From CAZLXG01 sp964563585 (lineage in GTDB: Bacteria > Bacteroidota > Bacteroidia > Flavobacteriales > Flavobacteriaceae): a DNA stretch of 28,159 bases. The DNA lies in assembly GCA_964563585.1 (NCBI GenBank), contig CAZLXG010000027.1, positions 1 to 28,159 on the forward strand, given 5' to 3'. This document shows positions 1 to 7,776 of this stretch, piece by piece. A program made the translations under genes and the position numbers. Below the pieces are notes generated by a model, which saw only the letters and a program-made list of their open reading frames with translations, searched no databases and was not told the DNA's origin. Position 1 is the stretch's first letter, and every line of letters starts with the position of its first letter.

Positions 1-69
1 TATCTTTTTGTTGTGCCAGTAAAATTGTAGAGTAACAAAAAATGATAAAAAAGAATAATTTTTTTTCAT
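1..69 (-). CDS. Possible N-terminus of an exported protein, cut by window edge, frame broken
   Basis: An ATG at 69-67 on the minus strand follows the stop of the 125-1636 gene by about 55 bases and is followed by eight A residues. In the literal frame it reads MKKNYSFLSFF and continues to the edge without a recognisable signal. In the frame reached by adding one A or removing two, it reads MKK(K)LFFFIIF...ILLAQQKD, a typical flavobacterial signal peptide with an Ala-Gln cleavage site. The homopolymer is therefore a likely frameshift site, whether real or a sequencing error. Only about 23 codons lie in the window, so no function can be given. It could also be non-coding. Confidence 0.25.
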   Translation of the reverse strand, partial: MKKNYSFLSFFVTLQFYWHNKKI

Positions 70-124
70 TAGGGTAAGATAGGTTGGTTAATAAAGGTAT
101 TTAATAATAAAGATAAAATTACTA

Positions 125-1636
125 TTAATTATGAAACTGAGTATTTTTTAACATATTTAAAGTCGTATCATATAAATTTGTGTTTTCCATTTTACTTTTT
201 AACCAAGCATAAAAACTCATAACAAAAATATCTTCTTGTTCAGCATTAATCCATACAAATGATTGCTCTACTTTTTCCTTAAATTGAACTGATTTTATAT
301 GCTCGGGTTTTTTGTAATATGATTCTATAAAGCTTAAATAAATAATTACGCGTTCTTGATTTATTTGTTTTAAATATGAGTAATAATGCCGTTTAAAACT
401 TAAAAGTCTAGATTCGACTATGTTTACATTTTTAAGTTCAATTTGTAAAATAATTTCAGCTAAATTCTTTTTAATTATCCATTCAATGCCAGCTTTTTCT
501 ATATACCATTTATCTGTATGATAAAATTTTGAAAATATACTTTGCGCTTTTTTATAATCGTTTTTTTGAATGTAGAACATTACCAAACTAAGATGAATAT
601 CTAAAAGCGATTCAATATCTGAATGTTTTGAATGTGTAAAAGGTTCTAATAATTCTATGGCTTTATTTTGCTGATTGGTGTAGTTGTAATTTAAAGCAAG
701 TAATAAGTTGTATTTTAATTTAAAAGTACTGTAATGTTTTTTTTGTTTTAATAGCATATTTTCATGCATTTGCTTTAAATACAGTACGGATTCTTTAAAT
801 TTCTTATTTCTAAACAATGTATTTGCTATAAGATATAATACTTGAATATGATAAAACAATTGTTTTTCTTTTGTTTTATAGTCTTCAATCGATTTGTATG
901 TGTTAATTAAAAATGATTCTATTTTTAAATAATCGTTAGTTATAAAGGCAGAAATACTAACAATAGTCATTAATTGGTATAAAGATTTAAATGACATTGA
1001 TTCGTTTAAACTAATATTATGTTCTTTTAATGAGCTATTTAAAATAGACTGAAAATCTACTACTTCACCTTTATAAGTTATGTTGTTAAGTGTTTGTCTA
1101 ATTTTTGCATATACAATGTTAAGCTGGTCTTCTAAATAATGATTTTTTTGATTTTGTTTGAAAGTGTTTATTAATTCGTCAATATTTAATGAAGGGTTTG
1201 AATATGCGTATTGAATTTTTGTATGATAAATTTCATTTAAAATAGAAAACAGGTGATATTCTTTTGCTAAGGTTTCAGCTTTATCTAAAATTTTATAGGC
1301 AACTATTGGTTTGTTGTGTAACAGGAATGTTCTAGAAGCAAGAATGTATTTAATGATTTGCATATCTATTGAATTTTCTTCTTCCAAATTCACATTGGCG
1401 ATAAAATCGATTAACGATTGATATAGTCTTTTTCTAAGTGCATGATAGGCGTCTTTGTTGTTTCTTTTATAAAGTTTGAAACAAAGTTCTTTTGATGATA
1501 ATTCATCTTTCACTAATAATTTGAATAATTGAATGTTTTTTGTATCTCGTCGTTTGTTCTTCTTTTCTAAATAAGAAACAAACCGTTGTTGTTCATCAAC
1601 GGAAAATGTAGAAATAATAATATTTAAATTACTCAT
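125..1636 (-). CDS. Conserved flavobacterial protein of unknown function, all-helical, TPR-like
   Basis: 503 residues with no signal peptide and no membrane segment, so probably cytoplasmic. The composition is rich in Leu, Lys, Tyr and Asn. Pairs of amphipathic helices about 35-40 residues apart (for example around LFYHIQVLYLIANTLFRNKKF and LKYNLLLALNYNY) resemble tetratricopeptide or other alpha-solenoid repeats, but I cannot define individual TPR units with confidence. The N-terminal 90 residues (FSVDEQQRFVSYLEKKNKR, then DAYHALRKRLYQSLIDFI) look like a separate charged helical region. From memory, very similar proteins occur in many Flavobacteriaceae, always as hypothetical. It stands alone on its strand, divergent from the YiaA/YiaB gene at 1787. 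A protein-interaction scaffold role is inference only. Confidence 0.8.
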   Translation of the reverse strand: MSNLNIIISTFSVDEQQRFVSYLEKKNKRRDTKNIQLFKLLVKDELSSKELCFKLYKRNNKDAYHALRKRLYQSLIDFIANVNLEEENSIDMQIIKYILASRTFLLHNKPIVAYKILDKAETLAKEYHLFSILNEIYHTKIQYAYSNPSLNIDELINTFKQNQKNHYLEDQLNIVYAKIRQTLNNITYKGEVVDFQSILNSSLKEHNISLNESMSFKSLYQLMTIVSISAFITNDYLKIESFLINTYKSIEDYKTKEKQLFYHIQVLYLIANTLFRNKKFKESVLYLKQMHENMLLKQKKHYSTFKLKYNLLLALNYNYTNQQNKAIELLEPFTHSKHSDIESLLDIHLSLVMFYIQKNDYKKAQSIFSKFYHTDKWYIEKAGIEWIIKKNLAEIILQIELKNVNIVESRLLSFKRHYYSYLKQINQERVIIYLSFIESYYKKPEHIKSVQFKEKVEQSFVWINAEQEDIFVMSFYAWLKSKMENTNLYDTTLNMLKNTQFHN

Positions 1637-1639
1637 TTA

Positions 1640-1713
1640 ATCGTCAGTAAAAAATTAATTAACAAAATAAAAATAGTCATAATATGAATAAATACTATTA
1701 TTATATCGTCAGT
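1640..1713. repeat. Direct repeat ATCGTCAGT in divergent promoter region
   Basis: The nonamer ATCGTCAGT occurs at 1640-1648 and again at 1705-1713, 65 bases apart. Both copies lie in the short region between the divergent genes at 1636 (minus) and 1787 (plus). It could be a pair of operator half-sites or chance in AT-rich DNA. No clear TAnnTTTG box was found for either gene. Confidence 0.25.
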
Positions 1714-1786
1714 TTATTTAAAATATTGTGTTTTTTGTTTTAGTAAATGATTGCAGATTTGGCTTGTAATTATTAAAACAAGAATT

Positions 1787-2269
1787 ATGAATTATGAAAC
1801 AACAGTTTCTTTAGATGAAAAATTTAAAAAAGAAGAAGCAAGAAAAGAAAGTAAAATTTACGATCAAAAACCAACGTCAGCTTTTATAGGTGCTTCATGG
1901 TCAGTATTATTAATAGGCATGGTTTCTTATTGTATTGGTTTATGGAATGCAGAAATGTTATTAAACGAGAAAGGTTATTATTTTACCATATTACTATTTG
2001 GACTATTTTCTGTCATCTCAGTTCAAAAAGCTGTGAGAGATAGAATGGAAAATATTCCTGTAACAGATATGTATTATGGCATTAGTTGGTTTACATCCAT
2101 AGCTTCTATTGTATTGTTAGTTATTGGACTTTGGAATGCCGATTTGCTTTTAAGTGAAAAAGGGTTTTACGGCATGTCTTTTCTGTTAAGTTTATTTGCG
2201 GCTATTGCTGTGCAGAAAAACACTAGAGATGTGCAGTATATTGATAGAGTAAGTGATGAAGAATTGTAG
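1787..2269 (+). CDS. YiaA/YiaB family inner membrane protein
   Basis: 160 residues. The ATG at 1787 is preferred over the in-frame TTG at 1751 because the extra 12 residues are not family-like. A short charged N-terminus is followed by two internally duplicated YiaAB units, each a pair of membrane helices: WSVLLIGMVSYCIGLWNAEMLLNEKG with its partner helix ending VQKAVRD, and WFTSIASIVLLVIGLWNADLLLSEKG with its partner ending VQKNTRD. The repeated IGLWNA-(E/D)-xLL-x-EKG motif is the family signature. Four transmembrane segments are expected in the cytoplasmic membrane. The role of this family is not established. It is followed by 136 bases without a gene and then by other membrane proteins. 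Confidence 0.85.
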   Translation: MNYETTVSLDEKFKKEEARKESKIYDQKPTSAFIGASWSVLLIGMVSYCIGLWNAEMLLNEKGYYFTILLFGLFSVISVQKAVRDRMENIPVTDMYYGISWFTSIASIVLLVIGLWNADLLLSEKGFYGMSFLLSLFAAIAVQKNTRDVQYIDRVSDEEL

Positions 2270-2405
2270 CAATTTATATTTATAATAGCTATATTGTTTT
2301 ATATAGTTCATTTTCCTTTAAGATGGTTAAGTGCTATGTGTTATTATACAGTAGTTAATAGAGATTCGTTTCAAGAAGTGTTTTTAAAATTTATAAACTA
2401 ATAAA

Positions 2406-3683
2406 ATGAATTCAAAAATTCAAAACGACATAAAAGAACTTGTTGAAGAACAAGTTATTTCAAAAGACATTGCCACAAATATTGAAAACTATTATAGGTC
2501 TAAAAAAAAGGATACTCCTAATAGGCTGTTTACGGTTTTCGCTGTGTTAGGCTCAGCATTAGTTGGTCTTGGTATTATTTTAATTCTTGCACATAACTGG
2601 GATAACTTTTCCAGAAGTGTAAAAACAATTTTTGCTTTTACGCCATTAATTATTGGGCAATTAATTGTAGGCTATACTATTTTAAAGAAAAAAAGTGTTA
2701 CATGGCGAGAAGCTTCAGGGGTATTCTTGTTTTTTGCTGTTGGGGCAAGTATCGCTTTAGTAAGTCAGATTTATAATATCCCAGGGGATTTTAGTAGTTA
2801 TATGCTAATATGGATTTTGCTTTGCGCACCACTTATTTATCTTTTAAAATCTAACGCATTAGCAATTTTACATATTGTTTTTGCAACAAGTTATGCATGT
2901 TCATTTGGGTATTTTAATGGTAATCATACACCTTGGCTATATTTAGTAGTGTTGGCTATAATGATGCCACATTACTACCAATTACTTAAAGATAAGAAGA
3001 CGCATAATATAACTTCAATTTTTAATTGGCTTATACCAATAAGTGTGGTTATTGTGTTAGGAGCTTTTGTCAATAGAAGCGAAGAACTTGGGTTTTTAAT
3101 GTATGTTGTTTTATTCGGATTGTTATATAATATTGGTAAAATCCCATTTTTCGATAACCAAAAATTAAGAATAAATGGTTATTTAATTTTAGGTTCTTTA
3201 GGAACAATATACATATTGTTATTAGCAAGTTTTGACTGGTTGTGGAAAGATGTTTTGAGGCATGAAATTGTATTTAATTCTCAAGAATTTCATGTGTTAA
3301 TAGTACTTTTATTAATAACATTAGGTGTATTGATTTATTTGTATTCAAAAAAATGGATTCAAAGTTTTAACCTATTTCAATATGTATTTATCCTTTTTAC
3401 AATAATCTTTTTTATAGGAATATCAGGTAGCATCATTCCAATAATTCTAATTAATTTATTAATACTTATTTTAGGAGTGATGGCTATGAAAATTGGAGCA
3501 GATAAATTTCATTTTGGTATTTTAAATTATGGTTTACTAATTATAACTGCACTTATAGTATGTCGCTTTTTTGACACTAATATGAGTTTTGTGGTTAGAG
3601 GACTATTGTTTGTTGGCGTTGGTGTTGGCTTCTTTTTAACCAATTATATGATGTTAAGAAAACAAAAAAACAAAGTAAAATAA
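2406..3683 (+). CDS. DUF2157 domain-containing multi-pass membrane protein
   Basis: 425 residues. The N-terminal 40 residues are soluble and helical (KELVEEQVISKDIATNIENYY), matching the DUF2157 pattern of a short cytoplasmic helix followed by membrane helices. About eleven or twelve hydrophobic segments follow, beginning FTVFAVLGSALVGLGIILIL with the characteristic HNWD at the end of the first hairpin. The protein ends in a basic tail (LRKQKNKVK). Its stop is 10 bases upstream of the GDYXXLXY gene, a pairing common in Bacteroidota and Proteobacteria, so the two probably work together in the cytoplasmic membrane. The biochemical function is unknown. Confidence 0.88.
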   Translation: MNSKIQNDIKELVEEQVISKDIATNIENYYRSKKKDTPNRLFTVFAVLGSALVGLGIILILAHNWDNFSRSVKTIFAFTPLIIGQLIVGYTILKKKSVTWREASGVFLFFAVGASIALVSQIYNIPGDFSSYMLIWILLCAPLIYLLKSNALAILHIVFATSYACSFGYFNGNHTPWLYLVVLAIMMPHYYQLLKDKKTHNITSIFNWLIPISVVIVLGAFVNRSEELGFLMYVVLFGLLYNIGKIPFFDNQKLRINGYLILGSLGTIYILLLASFDWLWKDVLRHEIVFNSQEFHVLIVLLLITLGVLIYLYSKKWIQSFNLFQYVFILFTIIFFIGISGSIIPIILINLLILILGVMAMKIGADKFHFGILNYGLLIITALIVCRFFDTNMSFVVRGLLFVGVGVGFFLTNYMMLRKQKNKVK

Positions 3684-3693
3684 AAGCAAACAG

Positions 3694-4257
3694 ATGAAAA
3701 CAATACATATATTAATACTATTTATAGTTGTAGCAATAGCGCAATTATTTATACCAGCTCAAATGATTTTTAATCGCGAAGCTATAATAGAGAAAGGCAC
3801 TGTTTATAAATTTAAAACACAGCCAGTAGATCCTAGCGACCCGTTTAGAGGAAAATATATCAACTTAAATTATGATGTCAGGTCTTTTGTAACTACAGAT
3901 ACACTTTGGAAAAGACAAGATGAAGTTTACGTTTACCTTGATACTGATAGTTTAGGTTTTGCGAAAATAAGTGAAGTGAGTAAAATTCCTTTAAATTTAA
4001 CTAATGATTTTGTTGTTGCAGAAGTTGGTTGGTATAACAAAAGAACGCAAAAATTAAATTTTAATTTACCTTTTAATCGTTATTATATGGAGGAAACCAA
4101 AGCTTATGATGCTGAGGTTGCGGTAAGAGATTTACAGCGTGATTCTATTCCAAATAATACTTATGCTTTAGTATATATAAAAGATGGCGAAGCGGTATTA
4201 AATGATGTTATTATTAATGAAATATCTATTAAAGATTATGTAGAAAAAGAAGACTAA
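3694..4257 (+). CDS. GDYXXLXY domain-containing protein
   Basis: 187 residues. A single N-terminal hydrophobic segment (ILILFIVVAIAQLFIPAQMIF, about residues 5-25) acts as an uncleaved signal or anchor, leaving the rest outside the cytoplasm. The family motif appears as DPFRGKYINLNY (about residues 49-60), in which the usual GDY is GKY. Residues beyond it form the family's beta-rich domain. It lies 10 bases after the DUF2157 gene, the usual arrangement, and is probably co-transcribed with it. Function unknown. Confidence 0.88.
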   Translation: MKTIHILILFIVVAIAQLFIPAQMIFNREAIIEKGTVYKFKTQPVDPSDPFRGKYINLNYDVRSFVTTDTLWKRQDEVYVYLDTDSLGFAKISEVSKIPLNLTNDFVVAEVGWYNKRTQKLNFNLPFNRYYMEETKAYDAEVAVRDLQRDSIPNNTYALVYIKDGEAVLNDVIINEISIKDYVEKED

Positions 4258-4308
4258 AAGTAATAGATTTAATTTATTGTACCTTAGTATTCTAACTAGT
4301 TTTTATTT

Positions 4309-5187
4309 ATGCCATATTGGTTATCCATTGTCATTACGGTTTTAGTTATTTATGTAATAATTAGTGTTGCAATATATTACTTGCAAGATTATATCATGTT
4401 TAAACCCGAAAAACTTCCTAAAGATTTTGAGTTTGCTTATAAAAACCAAAAAACAGAAGAATATAATATTGAAACTAGAGATGGCGTTACTATTAATGCG
4501 TTACGATTTTATCCTAAAGGAGAATCAGAAGGCGTGGTGTTATATTTAAAAGGAAACTCTAAAAGTATTAAAGGATGGGGCAAGTTTGCAGTCGATTTTA
4601 CAAGACATAATTATAATGTTTTAATGGTAGATTATCGTGGTTTTGGTAAAAGCACAGGTAGGCGCACGCAAAAAGCTATAAAACGTGATTTACAAGTTGT
4701 TTATAACAAAATTAAAGAACAAACTACTGAGGATAGAATAATTGTTTACGGACGTTCGTTAGGTTCTGGTTTTGCCGCAAAATTAGCATCAACTAATCAT
4801 CCTAAAATGTTGGTTTTAGATGCGCCATATTATAGTCTATCTAAGGTAGCAGCACGTTATGCACCATTTATGCCGTTTTCAATATTGTTAAAATTTCCTT
4901 TGCCAACTTATAAATGGTTAAAATATGTGCAATGTCCAATTCATATTATTCATGGTACAGATGATAAGTTGATTCCATATAAAACCAGTGTAAAGTTATC
5001 GCAGGTAAATCCTAAATTAACAAAATTGCATACGGTTATTGGTGGTGGGCACAAAAATTTGAATAATTTCGAATCCTATCATGCCATGTTAGACGATATA
5101 TTAAATAGCAAACCCAAAACAATCGATTTAGAAAATACAAGTATTAATGTTATTCACTCCTCAAAAAAGAAAAAATCAAAGGCTTAA
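4309..5187 (+). CDS. Membrane-anchored alpha/beta hydrolase, copy 1 (altered oxyanion motif)
   Basis: 292 residues. An N-terminal transmembrane helix (IVITVLVIYVIISVAIYYL, about residues 6-24) is followed by an alpha/beta-hydrolase domain of the BEM46/ABHD13 kind. The nucleophile elbow is GRSLGSG, the acid is in HGTDDKLIP, and the catalytic histidine is in GGGHKNL. The strand-3 oxyanion motif, normally HGN, reads YLKGNSKS here, so the His is replaced by Lys. The C-terminus is a Ser/Lys-rich tail ending KKKKSKA. It lies 51 bases after the GDYXXLXY gene, with a TACCTTAG box at 4280-4287 that might be a promoter. It overlaps a closely related gene by 41 bases. The substrate is unknown; esterase or peptidase activity is possible. 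Confidence 0.85.
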   Translation: MPYWLSIVITVLVIYVIISVAIYYLQDYIMFKPEKLPKDFEFAYKNQKTEEYNIETRDGVTINALRFYPKGESEGVVLYLKGNSKSIKGWGKFAVDFTRHNYNVLMVDYRGFGKSTGRRTQKAIKRDLQVVYNKIKEQTTEDRIIVYGRSLGSGFAAKLASTNHPKMLVLDAPYYSLSKVAARYAPFMPFSILLKFPLPTYKWLKYVQCPIHIIHGTDDKLIPYKTSVKLSQVNPKLTKLHTVIGGGHKNLNNFESYHAMLDDILNSKPKTIDLENTSINVIHSSKKKKSKA

Positions 5188-5971
5188 AAAAGTAATTTTT
5201 ATACTTTTGGGCTTGTATATTATGATAACATCTTCATTATATTTTTTACAAGAAAAATTACTATTTCTACCTACAGTTTTAGAGCAAGATTATGTTTATA
5301 ATTTTTCTTATCCTTTTGAAGAATTATTTTTAAAGACAGATGATGCTGCTGTAATAAATGCGATTCATTTTAAAGCTGAAAAACCAAAAGGTGTTATTTT
5401 GTATTTTCATGGTAATGCAGGTGATTTAAGTCGTTGGGGAATTATTACAGAGTATTTTGTTGAAAAGCAATACGATGTTTTAGTGATGGATTTTCGAACC
5501 TACGGAAAAAGTACAGGTGTTTTAAGCGAACAAGCACTTTACAACGATGCTGAGTTTTGTTATAATTATATAAAGTCACGTTATAATGAAGATAGTATAA
5601 CTATTTATGGTCGTTCTTTAGGTACAGGAATGGCAAGTTATGTGGCTTCAAAAAACAAACCAAAACAACTTATTCTAGAAACACCTTATTACAGTATTGT
5701 AGATGTGGCGAAATCTAGATTTCCTATGTTCCCGATTGAAACATTATTAAAATATAAGTTTCCTAGTTACCAATTTATTAAAAATGTAGAATGTCCAATT
5801 ACTATATTTCATGGTACAGATGATGGGGTTGTGCCGCATAAATCTGCTAAAAAACTTTTTGACGTTTCTCCAAAATCACAAACCACATTTATAACTATTG
5901 AAGGTGGAAATCATGGAGATTTAAGAAGTTATGATGCTTATTTAAAAGGTATTGATTTCGTGTTGAAATAG
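5147..5971 (+). CDS. Membrane-anchored alpha/beta hydrolase, copy 2
   Basis: 274 residues, clearly paralogous to the preceding hydrolase over its whole length, including the anchor (VIFILLGLYIMITSSLYFLQ) and the order of motifs. It has the canonical oxyanion motif YFHGNAGD, the nucleophile elbow GRSLGTG, the acid loop HGTDDGVVP and the histidine in GGNHGDL, so a complete catalytic triad is visible. The ATG at 5147 lies inside the 3' end of copy 1 in another frame (41-base overlap). The next in-frame Met is 25 residues on, inside the membrane helix, so the upstream start is preferred and translational coupling is likely. Cytoplasmic membrane anchoring is inferred; the substrate is unknown. Confidence 0.85.
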   Translation: MLFTPQKRKNQRLKKVIFILLGLYIMITSSLYFLQEKLLFLPTVLEQDYVYNFSYPFEELFLKTDDAAVINAIHFKAEKPKGVILYFHGNAGDLSRWGIITEYFVEKQYDVLVMDFRTYGKSTGVLSEQALYNDAEFCYNYIKSRYNEDSITIYGRSLGTGMASYVASKNKPKQLILETPYYSIVDVAKSRFPMFPIETLLKYKFPSYQFIKNVECPITIFHGTDDGVVPHKSAKKLFDVSPKSQTTFITIEGGNHGDLRSYDAYLKGIDFVLK

Positions 5972-6085
5972 ACTTTACTTTGGTCTAGCAGATACTGTTT
6001 TTCTTTTTGTGTTTTTTTGAATGATGAAATGTTCGTTAGGAATATGAAATTGATTTAAATTTTATTCACTAACAATTATATTTTT

Positions 6086-6283
6086 TTAAAGCCAATCAAT
6101 ACCATTCCAATACTCGTCAAATAAACTACTATCTTTAATTTCAAGGATTTCTTTATTGTTGTTATTTAGCTGTCTTTGTTCAAAAAAACCTCTATGACCA
6201 TTTAAGTGATAAATGACATTTTCTTGACTAGTTTTTTTCATAAAGTGAAGAAAGTCATCATTAAGGTTTTTTAAATTTTGCAC
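6086..6283 (-). CDS. Small hypothetical protein (GTG start)
   Basis: 65 residues with no recognised domain, signal peptide or membrane segment. The ORF starts with GTG at 6283, 40 bases after the amidohydrolase stop. In-frame sequence upstream reaches a TAA at 6307-6305 without any ATG. The composition (LNGHRGFFEQ, then DEYWNGIDWL at the end) is not low-complexity, which favours real or formerly real coding. It could be a remnant of a larger gene or a short cytoplasmic protein co-transcribed with the amidohydrolase. Confidence 0.35.
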   Translation of the reverse strand: MQNLKNLNDDFLHFMKKTSQENVIYHLNGHRGFFEQRQLNNNNKEILEIKDSSLFDEYWNGIDWL

Positions 6284-6323
6284 TTCATTTTCTTTTAAAA
6301 AAGATTATAGTTTTCTGAAAGCA

Positions 6324-7631
6324 TTATTTTTTATAAACCACACCTTCTTTCATAACAAAAAACATATTCATTAAAACACTGATGTTCTCTAATGGATTTC
6401 CATTAACTGCAATAATATCAGCAATTTTTCTGGTTTCAATAGTTCCAATTTTGTTCGACATACCTAAAACTTCAGCAGCAGTTATTGTAGCCGATTTAAT
6501 AGCCTTATTCTCATCCATTCCATATTTAACCATAAGCTCAAATTCTCTGGCATTTGTACCATGTTTACTTACTCCTGAATCTGTACCAAAAGCAATCTTT
6601 ACCTTTCCTTTTAAAGCTCTTTTAAATGAAGCTTCTACAACGGGTCCAACCTGACGGATTTTATCAGCAATTGCTGGAGGAATATTTTCATTAACCTCAA
6701 GTTCTTCAGTTACAGAAACGCCTGCTAATAAAGTTGCTACTAAATAAGCCCCAGTTTCATTAAACAGTTTTACAGATTCATCATTTAAATAAGAACCATG
6801 TTCTATTGTTTGCACACCAGCTCTTAATGCAGCATTTATACCATCGGCTTCATGAGCGTGAGCAGCTACTTTTCTTCCGAGACTATTTGCAGTTTCAACA
6901 ATAACAGCTAACTCATCATCTGTAAGTTGTTGTCCAACACCAGCATTTGTATTGCTTAAAACGCCACCTGTTGCAGTAATTTTAATAACATCGGCTCCTT
7001 GTTTTACAAGTGCTCTTACAGCTCTTCTACAATCATCAACTCCATTGCAAATACCAACTTCTTTTTCAAAAGCATTTTCAATTTCAGTTCTATATCCATG
7101 AGAATCTCCATGACCACCAGTAGCCGAAATTGCTCCAGTTGCAGCAATTATTCTTGGTCCATCAATATCTCCACTCGCAACAGCGTTTTTTATAGAGTTT
7201 ATTAGTTTATAATTTGCACCTAAATTTCTGACTGTTGTAAAACCAGCCATAAGCGTTTTATTTAAATACGGAATGGTTCGAAAAGCTATTTCTTCATCGT
7301 AAAGTGTTGTCCATTCGTGCGGGTTTGAATTAGGGTCACGTTCACCAGTTATATGCGTATGTAAATCTATAAATCCGGGAAGTACAAATTTGTCTTTTAA
7401 ATCAATAATGGTTACTGTGGCATCATCTTGCAAATTCAAATTACTAGCAGTAATAAATCCATTTTCAATATCTTTTATAATATTTTTTTCAATAATAATA
7501 CTTTTGTTTGTTTCAATATTGCTTCCGGGTTTTGCTAATAATGTTCCTGCATGTATAATAGTAATATCTTGCGCATTGATTGTAAAGGCGAAGCAAAATA
7601 AAAAACTTAATAGTAGAACTAATTGTTTCAT
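6324..7631 (-). CDS. Secreted amidohydrolase family protein (imidazolonepropionase-like)
   Basis: 435 residues. A Sec signal peptide (LVLLLSFLFCFAFTINA, cleavage before Q21) sends it to the periplasm or outside. It is a metal-dependent amidohydrolase of the subgroup that includes secreted Xaa-Pro/Xaa-Arg dipeptidases. Visible metal ligands are HTH at about 91-93, Lys217 in DVIKITATGG (the likely carboxylated lysine), His258 or His260 in AAHAHEA, His278 in EHGS, and Asp351 in FGTDSG. The C-terminal IADIIAVNGNPLENI motif closes the small beta domain. The length is normal for the family. A peptide or N-acyl amide substrate is plausible but cannot be fixed. It is transcribed as a unit separate from lysS, which has its own terminator upstream. 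Confidence 0.9.
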   Translation of the reverse strand: MKQLVLLLSFLFCFAFTINAQDITIIHAGTLLAKPGSNIETNKSIIIEKNIIKDIENGFITASNLNLQDDATVTIIDLKDKFVLPGFIDLHTHITGERDPNSNPHEWTTLYDEEIAFRTIPYLNKTLMAGFTTVRNLGANYKLINSIKNAVASGDIDGPRIIAATGAISATGGHGDSHGYRTEIENAFEKEVGICNGVDDCRRAVRALVKQGADVIKITATGGVLSNTNAGVGQQLTDDELAVIVETANSLGRKVAAHAHEADGINAALRAGVQTIEHGSYLNDESVKLFNETGAYLVATLLAGVSVTEELEVNENIPPAIADKIRQVGPVVEASFKRALKGKVKIAFGTDSGVSKHGTNAREFELMVKYGMDENKAIKSATITAAEVLGMSNKIGTIETRKIADIIAVNGNPLENISVLMNMFFVMKEGVVYKK

Positions 7632-7646
7632 TTGGTTGGTTTTAGT

Positions 7647-7681
7647 GTTGAAATAATATTTTAATAATGAATAATTTCAAC
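7647..7681. promoter_or_regulatory. Inverted repeat upstream of amidohydrolase
   Basis: GTTGAAAT at 7647-7654 and ATTTCAAC at 7674-7681 form a perfect 8-base inverted repeat with a 19-base spacer. It begins 15 bases upstream of the amidohydrolase start on the minus strand, where a promoter or operator is expected. It may be a regulator site or a weak hairpin in the 5' leader. Confidence 0.35.
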
Positions 7682-7720
7682 TAATATAACTATTTTAATT
7701 GATAAGAATTAGATGTAAAT

Positions 7721-7753
7721 AAAAAGGAATCATATTGCTATGATTCCTTTTTT
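7721..7753 (-). terminator. Intrinsic terminator of lysS (bidirectional)
   Basis: The stem GGAATCATA / TATGATTCC with a 4-base loop is flanked by A5 on one side and T6 on the other, so the helix can extend to 14 pairs. It lies 24 bases beyond the lysS stop and carries a U-tract in the lysS direction. Its symmetry would let it stop transcription from either side. Confidence 0.85.
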
Positions 7754-7776
7754 AATATCTTAATTTATAAGTTTTG

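Noticed and set aside
1751..1786. TTG start giving 12 extra residues to the YiaA/YiaB protein
   Set aside because: The extension is not family-like and an ATG follows at 1787.
4364..4549. 61-residue ORF inside the first hydrolase
   Set aside because: Alternate frame of a clear coding gene, with AT-driven Lys/Ile/Leu composition.
6999..7205. Ser/Asn-rich plus-strand ORF inside the amidohydrolase gene
   Set aside because: It is the antisense shadow of a well-supported gene.
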